From: Odontesthes bonariensis
Lineage: Eukaryota; Chordata; Actinopteri; Atheriniformes; Atherinopsidae
Assembly (NCBI RefSeq): GCF_027942865.1
Contig: NC_134515.1
Coordinates: 13,493,227-13,557,226, forward strand
DNA length: 64,000 nt
Direction of reading: 5' to 3'
Shown: piece by piece, positions 53,801 through 64,000 of the stretch
Numbering within the stretch: position 1 is the first letter of the stretch
How the letters are laid out: each line of letters begins with the position of its first letter
The notes under the pieces: model-generated
What the model saw: the letters and a program-made list of their open reading frames with translations, nothing else
Databases searched by the model: none
Told to the model about the DNA's origin: nothing
Translations under genes and position numbers: made by a program

Positions 53801-56800
53801 GCGTAATTATTTATGAATTATATAAATCCAAAGGCCCTAGAAAACTGATGTTTCCTGTCTGTTAAGTTTGATCGCCCAAATAAGGTTATCTCAGTCTATT
53901 TTTTAAATAAAATGATTAAGTTTAGATTCATTCATACTTTGATGTCATTTTAACAGTCCAATAAAGCAAACATATTGAGTAAAGAAGAGCAGTTTGGAGC
54001 ACAAGCAGAGCTAAATTAATGCACAGTGTGTGAGGGAGAGTTTTACAATATTGTAAAACCGCCCATCACTCGCCTTCTCTGCTGCTGAAACCCTCCTTCA
54101 TCACTTCCAGAATTGACTACTGCAACAGCATCCTCTACAGAACACCATCCAAAACTTTAAATAAACTACAGTTTATCTCAGCTCAGCTGCACGTCTGCTC
54201 ACCCGCACCCGCGATCACATCACTCCTGTCCTCCAGAACCTCCACTGGCTCCCAGTGTCACAGCGTATTCAGTTCAAAATCCTCTCTCACACACAAAGCC
54301 CTCCAAAATCAGGCCCCGTACTACCTCACTGACTCACTGACTCCGTTCATCTGTTGCTAACCTCCTTACTCCACCATTTAGAACCAAGCACCGAACCTGA
54401 GGCAACAGAGCCTTCTCTGCAGCTGCCCCCTCCCTCTGGAACTCCCCAAACACATCTGTGACTGTACTGACTTGTCCACCTTCAAATCTCAGATCTTTTA
54501 ACCTCAGTCTAACGTGTTTTTAGTGTACTATTTTAAATTGTTTTGCTGATTTTCTGTTTTTTTGTTTATGTAAAGTGTCTTTTGAGTATTTAGAAAAGCG
54601 CTTTTAAATAAAATGCATTATTATTATTATTATTACTATTAATAATATTAGACAGTGGAAGCCAGAAATAATGCTCTCAATCTGATGGATCATGTTCTTG
54701 AATAAATAAATGAATACACCTTATAAGAGCTGCTTCTTGGCTGGGCCTGTGACTTCCTGTCTTGAAGTCCTGTCTTTGTTGTGAGGTTTGATGGTAACTT
54801 AAAGGAAATCGTGTTGTTTTAATTAAATAATAAACTAGATTCAGTGTACTTGTGTTAGCTGCTGGGCCTCTGAGGTGATGTTTGGCCATTTTAATTCAGA
54901 CCTAAGACAAAGTCAGGTTAAAAGTTTCCTACTGCTTGATGTGTTGATGCTAATCTAAATGTATCTTTTACTTGTCAGCTTTTAAAGGACCAACATAAAA
55001 ATGAAATGACCAAACTAATAGCTAGAAGTCTGTGATAACCTCAGATGTCCGTAGGAAAAAAACATAAGATTACGTTGGTGTATTTGTTTCAGTTCACAGA
55101 GACGGCGTCTCCCACCTGGCACAGCTGGACCTGTCCACTGCTGACTGCGCAGTAAGAAAAACAATCACACAATCACATATTACTGATTTCCTTTCTGCTC
55201 ATTAAAACATCCTTGCTGTCTCTTTTGCAGGTAGCCATGGTGATAGCGTTACATGTGACTTCCTGTCAAGATGAGTTCCGCCAGCAGCAGATAGCAATGC
55301 TGTGGAGAGCCAGTGGGGCGACACATATGCAGGTGACCAGCCACACTGTTTTGCACACGTGATGATTTTTAGTGCATTGTGTTCCTGTTTTTACCTGTTC
55401 TGCTCTCTGTGGCTGCAGAGACATCTTGTGTGTGGGCCTGTAAAGACTCCTGGTTCTCACCTCACTGCTGCACAATACCTGCAGTAAGAAAACATCGCTT
55501 TCTTTAGCCATGTCTCACCACTTGTTCTTTCTCATCTTCTCACGTCATTTCCACCTTTTGTCTGTTGGTCATTCTACTCTCCCCTCGGTCCCCACTAATC
55601 TTTTCTCCTCCTCCCCCGCAAGACATATATAAGACAATATATTAAGAGCACTAGTGGGCACTGATGGTGCTGTTCTTGGTGTCTGTGTTATCGCATTTTA
55701 TCTTTAACCCAGCTGTACGTACAAATGAGGCTTCTGTTACTACATTAACGTAGCATCTTCAGACCTTCTGCGTGACATTAACTACGTATCTATATGTGTG
55801 TATATATTTATATATATATATATATATATATATAGATATAGATTCTGTATATATATCAATATTGTCTGCACCAACTACACCAAGTCAAATTCCTTGTAAG
55901 TGCAAACCTACTTGGCAAAAAACTTGATTCTGATTCTGTTTTTTCACCTCTCCTCCAGGCTGAGAAGAGGTCAGATGAAGGAAGCCTCAGAGATGAAGTA
56001 CGGAGATCAAGTAGAAGGTGTGTGTTCATTTAAAAGCATTGCTCCTGTGTGTATTTACATGAGCACTCAGTGCATGTATGCCCCCTGCTTAAAGAAAGTA
56101 ACTTGAATTCATTGAATTATTGGCTACAACTATTTTTGAAGTTGGTCAATTTGCGTGAAATGATTCTTCCTCCTATAGGCCAGACCTGGGATGACATCAT
56201 CAAGGTGATGACCTCTGCCACAGTCAGATTTGAGCTGCTGTCAACTGTCCACACAAGTCCAGTGAGTCAACATTTTAGCTTTAGCGTTTAGCGTTTTCAT
56301 CCGACTGTGCCAAGCAGCTGGTGCTGTGCTACATGTGTGGTGAAGGGTTGTGTGTTTCCAAAGATGCCGACAGTAATTACTTAAGTCTGTGTTTCACGTG
56401 CATGTCAGTACAGGACGACTCTCTGTAAGCAGAAAAGATACTTCAAGCGACTATGATTTAATTAATGGAGTCAGAATGATTGACAGCCCTCTGTTTAGGT
56501 GACGCTGGATGTCCAGAGGGAAGGGGGCGTGTCAACCAAAGGGCCGCGTGGAGGAGTGTTTGTGATGTACAATTGTGCCAGACTGCACACTCTGTTTGAC
56601 AGCTACGAGAGAGGAGTGGAGAAGGGTGAGACTTCAACTTTAATTTCTCTGCTAACCCACTGTACAAATGACAGTGCAGCGTCACCTCTTCTCTGTCTGA
56701 AAGACTCTGTTCCGGTTTCTTTTCAGTGCACAAGAGGGCCTTTCATTTAAAAAGTGCTATTGTTGTTGCCTTAGAATATATCAGCACATCTTATTTAACA

Positions 56801-57761
56801 TATATTTGTGTTAAAGACAAAAGAGCAAACTATTATTATGAAATAACAATAAAGAAAAAATTCAACACATTTTCATGTGAATTTATTTAGTTTCTTATTT
56901 TTATCTGCAGGTCTGTACCCAGAAATCCCCGAAGGCTCCCAGCTGGACTTTTCTGCTCTGAAAGAAGAGGTGCCAATTAATTCTACCTGTTTTTGTCTCT
57001 TACTTCTAGAATTGTTCCCTTTTTGAGTCCTTACTGCGTTGCAGTGTTAACCAAGCTGTGCCGTTGTCATGTTTTCACCGACAGGGCGAGTGGCTTATTC
57101 TGTTCAATTACCTCATTCCCTTCTCAGAGCTGCTGGACCAATCAGGGCAGGTGCTAGATTGTGAAGGGGGAGGAGCCAGAGTTAACATTAAGACTGAACA
57201 GGTATGCATAAAAGCTGAAAGCTCAACAATGGTGTCCACTAAATGAGAGTTGAGGATGAGGATTTTTATGTAACTCATAAATGTTTGTGTCCCTCAGATC
57301 TGTAAATTTCTCGTGTCTCTCAGTAAAGACTTCAGTTCGTACTACAACAGAGTCCACGTGTTGGGGGTGAGGACGTATTCATGTTTTTTGTGTATTTCAA
57401 CGTAGAGGAGGTTAAATGCCATTTATACTGTAGCCATAAAAAATTGGTTTATGTTTGTACTAATGTGTGCAAATGTACTGAAATATTTAAAACCACACAA
57501 GGTTTTTCTATGTACATGTCTATATTATTTAACTCTACATTTTGTTTGTCGTTTCTCCCAAACACACTAAATCATTACCATCTTTTTTTGTTTTTTCTTA
57601 GCTTCACACGTGCCGTGACATTTTCCCTCCTTTCTTTCCAGGAGCCGTTGCCTCATCTCTTCAACCAGATGTTTTGTCGTCTCCATCTGCTGAGAGCGTT
57701 GAGGGAGCTCTACCACAGTGCTCTGGAGATCCTTAACCTTCCCCCGATCAGGCAGCTATAG
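50889..57761 (+). CDS. dalrd3: DALR anticodon-binding domain-containing protein 3
   Basis: In mammals DALRD3 binds arginine tRNAs and works with METTL2 in forming 3-methylcytosine in their anticodon loop. Coding exons: 50889-51122, 52138-52487, 52623-52933, 55093-55151, 55231-55332, 55419-55483, 55959-56017, 56179-56261, 56499-56625, 56911-56969, 57085-57201, 57298-57366, 57642-57761. They give 584 aa; human is about 543. The N-terminus has [19 protein letters not shown], matching the human WIKE/RSRDFLAP region. A central Lys/Glu/Gly-rich insert ([17 protein letters not shown]) explains part of the extra length. The C-terminal DALR domain (about 430-584) includes [37 protein letters not shown] and [11 protein letters not shown] and ends [12 protein letters not shown] at 50889 was chosen for its better context. 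Confidence 0.96.
53338..53790 (-). repeat. Interspersed repeat in dalrd3 intron 3, reverse orientation
   Basis: It opens with CAATTTTATTTATAGAGCAC, the reverse of a common fish retroelement tail, and continues with blocks such as GCTGTATTTTATTCCAG and GCAGTAATCTAGATGAAC that resemble, in inverted order, the block at 15480-15850. Class uncertain. Confidence 0.45.
54050..54645 (+). mobile_element. LINE 3' fragment, L2/CR1-like, with ATT tail
   Basis: The sequence encodes, with frameshifts, the conserved [19 protein letters not shown] segment after the reverse-transcriptase core, then remnants of the thumb region ([19 protein letters not shown]). It ends GTAAAGTGTCTTTTGAGTA...AAAGCGC...AAATAAAATGCATT and an (ATT)n tail at about 54620-54640. 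Defective and sense with dalrd3. Confidence 0.65.
55806..55833. repeat. (TA)n microsatellite in a dalrd3 intron
   Basis: About 14 TA units flanked by further TATATA runs, between the exons at 55419-55483 and 55959-56017. Confidence 0.8.
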
Positions 57762-59600
57762 CCTAAACACAATCCTCCCATTCGTCAACGTTAGCTTTAC
57801 CTCCCCCAAACACACTTTCCCTATGTGCTGTGTATCCAGCTGACACACTCACCTTTCTGGCATTGTTACCGCTAATTAATTATAATTTATAATAATTACT
57901 TAAATCAGATTTCACATGCTCGCTGTGTTGCGTCTTTGTCAGTGTAGCTGGACATACTGTAACTGAATATTCTAAAGACCTCAGTACCCCTCAGTGGTAA
58001 TGGGTAAGAAAAGTCCTGATCTGCCATAGTCTTTCTTCAGTTTGATCTGGGCCAAATCGTCTCTTCTTTCTGGAAGACTTGAGCTGTTTATATGTTGTTA
58101 AAGGAATAGTTTGACATCTTGCTTTAGATGACGAGAGTATAGATATCACCCAGATGTCTTTACAGTAAATCACTGTTAGCTTATATAAGCTTAGCTTGGC
58201 AAAAAGATGAAACAGCGAGCCAGGCTCTGTGCCCAGGTTGCACAGTGCATTTACCAGAACCATTTAAATGTTAGTAATTGGCATATTATATCTTTTTTTT
58301 TGTTTGTTTGCTTAATCTGTAAAAAATTGACTTAAGAGTAGAAAATAATTAAATGTTTTGATAGGAGATTCAAGGCAGCTTCAGATCGTATCAGTCTCGC
58401 CCTCTTGGTGAGGAAGTTAGTATGTCAAATTATTCCTTTTCGTCATTACTCACTAAAAGCTTGTGAAGATTTCCTTACAGTGACTTTATCAGGAATTGGA
58501 GTATTAACACCAAATGGACCAATCTGTAGTGTCTCAGTGAAGCTGAGATGCTTTTTTCTATTGAAGATCAACTTTAATAGATTTATGTCTTAAAATAACC
58601 AACAAAACTGAACCACTTGTTAGTGATGTGTTACTGATTTTGGTGCCAAAAAATAACATTGATGTACATGTCCTAACTAATCTGTAGCAAGATTTGTTTA
58701 ACTTTCTAAAACTGCCTTATGTTATGACCCCTCCACTTAATGCCACTAAAGACTCTTTTTGACAAACAGAGAAATGGTTTGGGTCATGTGTGCAGAAGAG
58801 GTTCTGGGCTTTTTTTTTTTTTTTTTTTTGCAGATATTTAGTTAGTTTGAAACCTAAAATATTCACACCTAATGTAAACGATCCAGGCTAAACAGCTGTG
58901 TTCTGGTCCAGCAAAAGAGGTGGTGTCAGTCCAGATCATGCAGATAAGCAAAATGGAAAGGAACTGTTCATCTGTTCGAGACTCAATTTTTAGTGACAAT
59001 AATGTACATTTGCTGAATTTCAGCAGGAGTTCGAACTGGAGAAGACAGTTGCACACAGAACTGGTACACGAACAAAAACCAAACCAATTGTCTGTTGTTG
59101 AAAAGTCCCATAACTGTCTCTCCTCTTTTAAACACCCGCAGGTGTCTTAGTCACTGCCTAAAGAGGAAAAAAAAAAAGAAAAAAAAAAAAAAAATCAAAG
59201 TTGTTCCACTGTTTTTCTTTGACATTTCACACATGTTAACAACCTTGTAGTTATCAATGCCACATATATATTTATTGTCAGTTTAAAAAAAAAATAGAGA
59301 TCTGTACAGAATATATATTCTGCTTCTGAGTTTTAATTGATGTGTTCCTGTGAATATTTCAGAGTCTTTAATTTAGCCACAATTATCCTGCTTGACAAAT
59401 CAAAGAAGTTGGTGTAACGACCGTTTCTAAGTTATTGACAATATTGTACACTAGCAGTATTTTAGGGCTTTGAGCCACAATTTTAGAAAATGCATGAAAT
59501 GGCATGAAAATAATAGAGTAAATCATAGAGTTTTATGCTAAAAATCCTATTTATACACTTTTGGAGGGAAGAAATAAAGACTTAAATGAATCCTTTGGCG
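57762..59600 (+). other. dalrd3: dalrd3 3' flank with possible 3' untranslated region
   Basis: After TAG at 57759-57761 there is no early AATAAA. A clear one lies at 59573-59578, which would make a 1.8-kb 3' untranslated region. T- and A-runs occur at about 58809-58830 and 59165-59192. Confidence 0.35.
58100..58265 (+). repeat. Common teleost short repeat
   Basis: AAAGGAATAGTTTGACATCT, followed by GTTAGCTTATATAAGCTTAG, then AGCCAGGCTCTGT, is a diverged copy of a very common fish repeat with the order GGAATAGTTTGACAT, TTAGCTTAGCTTAGC, CTGGCTCTGTCC. Class not assigned here. It falls in the putative dalrd3 3' untranslated region. Confidence 0.6.
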
Positions 59601-62600
59601 TGTCTAAAATGTGACCTACCGTCTGTTAAAATGTGCCATAGTCTGTTTTATCGTTCAGCTACATTCTGTTAAAGAGTCTCATGTCAAGATGAAACTAAAC
59701 CGATGTATTGTACACAAACATCTAACAAACTCTCTTTTCACTGCATGAAATGTTATTTGACCCGTGTAAACGTAATGTCTATGGATTTTCTATTTTTTTT
59801 TTTAATGGCCTCTTTTCTTTTTTGTTTATTATAAAAAGGGAAGATGCTGATTTATTTACAGAAACTTGTTGTCTGCCACTGTAATTACAACAGTATTAAA
59901 GAAGGAGATGTGCACAAACTACACTACCTTTTGTCCTACATGCTGCTTATATCAGGTGTATAGTATTAATTTACATCGGCACGGCTTCTGTTTTGCTGCC
60001 ACATCTTTGCCTCTCAGGCCCTCAACATCTGACCTTCCACCCATGATTTTTTTTTCCTCTCCATCCTTTTTCACATCCCCATTGTATCCCTTTATTCCGA
60101 CCATATCATAAAATAAATCCACAACACAGAATCAAGACTGGAGACTGGATGGCTACAAGTTGACCTCCACAATTTTTAATAATACTTTCAAGCTAAGGGC
60201 GAAGCAGTGAAACATTTTTTAGAAAGAATCTTTCACACATCCAACATAGTCATAGGTATCACTTGCTTTTAGTAAAAAAACAAAAACAAAATACAGCTTT
60301 CGAGCCAAATAACATTCAGTCCATCCTACCTTTACTTAAGATTCCCTCCTAATTAAAACCTGACATCATGAAATGTAAATATATTTGTCCACCTGAATGA
60401 GAATAAAACTGCCAAACATCTGCAGACAAACATCTGCCAGCCACACTTTGTGTTTTTCCACTCTGCACAATTAAAATAATCGTGGCGCACTCTCAGTTCG
60501 TCTGTATTTTCAGGGACACAGATGGACATAACGTTTATACATACCATGCTAATTAAAGTAATCGATCACCAAATATACATGCGTTATTAATATGATGTAC
60601 TTCTTGTTTTTGGCCTTCATATCCCTTCCTCTTCCTCGGATTTGTAACCTTTTATTTCGCCATCCTTTCTTCTGTCTTTTGACCCTGATTTATAAAAAAA
60701 AAAGAGGAAAATGTCTATAGCTTAGAACAAGCCGAAAATGTTCGTCTTGAGTTGCAATCTAATTTCTTAGGAATATATTACACTTTAAGTCCTGTGAACT
60801 GATTATTTTACTTTGTAAGAAATAGTTCTTGCTCTTCAGTATTAAGTGAGAGACGGTTTAGATTTTTTTTTTGTTTTGTTTATGAGGCCATCTGTCGATG
60901 AACATCCCTTGATGCTTTCCTCGTCTATATCCTCATGTATTCTCTGTCCGCGTACACATGGCTGTAGAACTGTGCACTGTAAATAACAGACTGTAATGCA
61001 ACCTGGTTTTGGTGATTCTGATGCAGTCAAATCAGAAAATCTTTACTGAAAAAGATATAAATGTAAGTATGAATTCATGAAATAGGGTACGCATTGTATT
61101 TATGAAGTCATTCCCAACCGTTTCCTCCCACTGAGTACTATCATCCTTACTTTGGATCTCGTTAGTATAGTGGACTACAAATATAGAAAAATCAGACATG
61201 TATAACATACACATGTTACATCTCTCACATACAGGCCTTCTATCACAAGCTTCCTTCTCGGCGTGGGATAAAATCTCTGCTTTCCAAGCTGTGCTTCATG
61301 TGGGATCAATGAATCAGCAGTGGCAGCACCAATCTGCTGCAACATACTGTACTTTATGATTGGGGCGAGAGACAAGATGTCAAGGGATTAAGTTAGTTGA
61401 CGTCATAGCTTTATGATAAGGGAACGACTCGAATAACAGGCTATGTTTTAATTAACGGAGTAGTGCAGACAAATCAGTTAACTGCCTTAATAACAGAGAG
61501 TTTCACTGTAGTTATGGTCACAAGCAGCAATTAGCTTTTCGCCTAGATAGGGGTGCATGCAGTCTATTACTGGAAATTTCACGAGGAGAAGATGGTGGCT
61601 GCTCATTATTGTTCATTTCTAAAATAACTCTGGTGCGTGGCAAAGTCCCAATTAGTTCTGCTTAACAATAAAAGAAAGAATATCTTAACCATCAAATGAG
61701 AGACCATTAAATACAATCAAGAATAATAATGAGGGCAATTATGCTACAGTGAGATATTGCTGAAATCATTGATAATGAGCATAAAAATGACAGTGTAAAG
61801 TGGTGTGTGTGAGAGAGATCATTTACCCAACAACAATTAGTAGTTGTTGTTTTATTACATTATTTAATAAAAGTTCATTTCCTCTTGGCTTTCTGTCATT
61901 TTGAGTTAAATCCTACATCTCTTTGTGTTCAGGGAATATAATTTTGCCTCAGTTCCTTTGTAGATTTACACATAAGAAATATTTTTGTTGGAATTTTCTA
62001 AACATTTCCTCAATATTTGCTCCATCTATGTTTAGGTTTATAGTTCAGGGTCTTCCTGTGAATGTTTACATCAAGAACTGGGTCTCTTTAATGAGAAAGG
62101 AAACATCATTGACTTGATTTATGGTGTTTCCAGGGACAAGAAAAAGGTTCCACCTGTTCTGGTTGTCAGCTTCTTCCAGCACTCCTTCAAAGACAGTCGG
62201 GACATTCACAGATGGTCTGAGCCCACACAGTAATGATACATCTTTCTGCCGAGACAGAGCATAAAGGGCAACCGGCTGAACATGTCGCAAAGATTCAAAG
62301 CCACTTTGTTTGTCAATCTGACGTGCTGAGCCCTTTGGAGGATTGCAGGGTGCAGGAGAAATGCATGAGGAGAGAATAATGCTTTCAGAATTGATGGAAT
62401 ACACTCCTGGCATTTATAGCCCTAAATGAACAGCAATGACCAATAAATGTGGAGAGCTCACAGAGGAGTTTTAATGATGTGCTGCCTCCTTCACATAACC
62501 TGGCTGTAGCCTCTGGTAATGAGCTGTCAGCTGTACCCATCTCTGTTCTAGACAACAATGTTCACAAATCCATTCACACGCTGGCTTTTTTCTATTCCTA

Positions 62601-64000
62601 TAAAGCATTTACAAAATCTTTTAGTACCTAAAAACGTGTCTAACTTTAGCAGGGAACATTACCCTCAAACATGAGTTCGTCATGTGATATCTGTATTATT
62701 CTTACATAGGAAACAATTATTCAGAATGTGCACCAAAATATAGAAGCGCCTTAAATAATAAGTGACGTCCAGACAAATACACAAAGATGCTGATTCATCC
62801 TTAAGCCTTTATATTTATTTTTCTGAATAACCTGTGACATGAAGCATAGTTCAGTCTGAAGCGTGACGTAATCAAACTGCTATGTGCCATGTTGACCACA
62901 TGGTGGCAATGTTGAGTTTTTTTTCAATTATTAAACTAGATGAAACTCCAGATGTATGACTCTCAACCCTTGAACCCTGCAAGATACACTGCAAAACAGC
63001 TCAAGCTGAAAGGTGATGTACAGCGGTCTTTAGTCACACCTACAGAGTTCAATATTTTGACCCGCTAGATGTTGTTGGACTAATGTCATAGGAAATGGTT
63101 TCAATGTGTGAAAGTAATTATTTATAATATATATTAATTGATATTAATAGTCCAAAAATATGTCTGCATTAATGTGAAAAATCTTCATCTTTTTATCCAA
63201 ATGGTGGCACCTTTAGTAAGAGATCAGTTTTAATAATAAAACTGAATTCCTGTAACTCTGGTGCGATTAACGCTTTTACACTGGTGTTAGTAAAAATTAA
63301 AGACACATTACAATGTAAATAAGCTGAACTTGAGCATCAGTGTTTCTTCATCTGTTCGCTTTGTTGTGCTCTATAGGCTGTCAGATGTCAACGTCAGTCA
63401 TTTTATAGCCATAAGCCTGTCCTTGGTTACATCTTCAGTGTTGAATGACTACAGCTGTCCTTAAAGAACACATATAACACTTGTTTCAAGGCTGTTGGTT
63501 TTTTTGCTTCAAATGTTTTACAAGCTCCAATATATATAATAATATTATAATAAAGGGACGTCAACACAACACAGCCAATGAGCCTCAAAAATGAAATCTT
63601 TAATTATTAAACAAAAAATAAATATAACGCGAAAGTTCCACAAACATTTGTGTAAATGTTAAAAGAATAATTATACCCTGATAGTAGTTTCTAGTTTATG
63701 TGAATGCCTGTCAGTTTGGTTCTTTGGTACTATATGCTTGTATATTTTGGATGATTTCTACCTGGAGAAAAAAACAACGATAAAAATAAAACAGTGTTCA
63801 ACAGAGTTTAAAGTAGCCACTTCAAGCATGCTTGATGTGAAGAAGAAAAAGAAAATAAATCACAAAGAATATTTCTGCAGTGTAGTCCGAGTGGAACCAG
63901 GAGACCTTATCCTTTTCATCTTCCTCACCACCAATCAGAAACTCTCTTTTACGGGACCCCTGCTTGCTTGTCAATCACTCCCCTCGGGTTATAGGTTGGA
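59601..64000. other. Intergenic DNA, no gene recognised
   Basis: AT-rich sequence with short frames only. AATAAA-type motifs occur on both strands. No coding exon, RNA gene or complete mobile element was recognised up to the window edge. Confidence 0.45.

Overview
The window comes from a ray-finned fish, most likely a percomorph teleost. Intron-rich vertebrate genes with consensus GT-AG junctions sit among Rex3-type LINE copies, L2-like LINE fragments, hAT and PIF/Harbinger DNA elements, a tRNA-derived SINE and many AT/GT microsatellites. There are no operons and nothing bacterial or viral. Exons were joined by eye from splice consensus, reading-frame phase and recalled human protein sequences; no search was run.

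Layout: 1-173 may hold the last exon of an upstream gene. At 2.9-18.6 kb, + strand, lies arih2, an RBR-type E3 ubiquitin ligase (14 coding exons, 497 or 510 aa depending on the donor used at exon 13). At 21.6-38.4 kb, + strand, lies impdh2 (14 constitutive coding exons, exactly 514 aa like human IMPDH2), plus one possible extra 72-nt in-frame cassette exon immediately after the catalytic-cysteine loop. At 44.9-48.2 kb, - strand, is a two-exon 279-aa Myb/SANT-like protein of the kind carried by Harbinger transposons. At 50.6-59.6 kb, + strand, lies dalrd3 (13 coding exons, 584 aa). From 59.6 to 64 kb I see no gene. ARIH2, IMPDH2 and DALRD3 also lie close together on human 3p21.31, so this is an ancient vertebrate neighbourhood; NDUFAF3, which I recall between DALRD3 and IMPDH2 in human, was not recognised here.

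The genes are neighbours by descent, not members of one pathway: arih2 works with neddylated cullin ligases, impdh2 makes XMP for guanine nucleotides, and dalrd3 supports tRNA-Arg modification in mammals.

Mobile DNA fills the introns: a 484-bp hAT element with a perfect 8-bp duplication, a 5'-truncated Rex3 copy, an L2-like 3' end with a 13-bp duplication, and a Harbinger-like element nested inside another terminal-inverted-repeat element (all in arih2); an L2-like LINE end, a truncated hAT, a long Rex3 copy and a decayed RTE-type remnant (impdh2); and LINE fragments (dalrd3).

I found no clearly new system. The best leads are the impdh2 cassette exon, the Myb/SANT-like gene and its relative inside the arih2 intron, an interferon-response-like promoter with a splice donor but no recognisable downstream coding exon near 41.7 kb, and strong hairpins near 25.3 and 43.5 kb.
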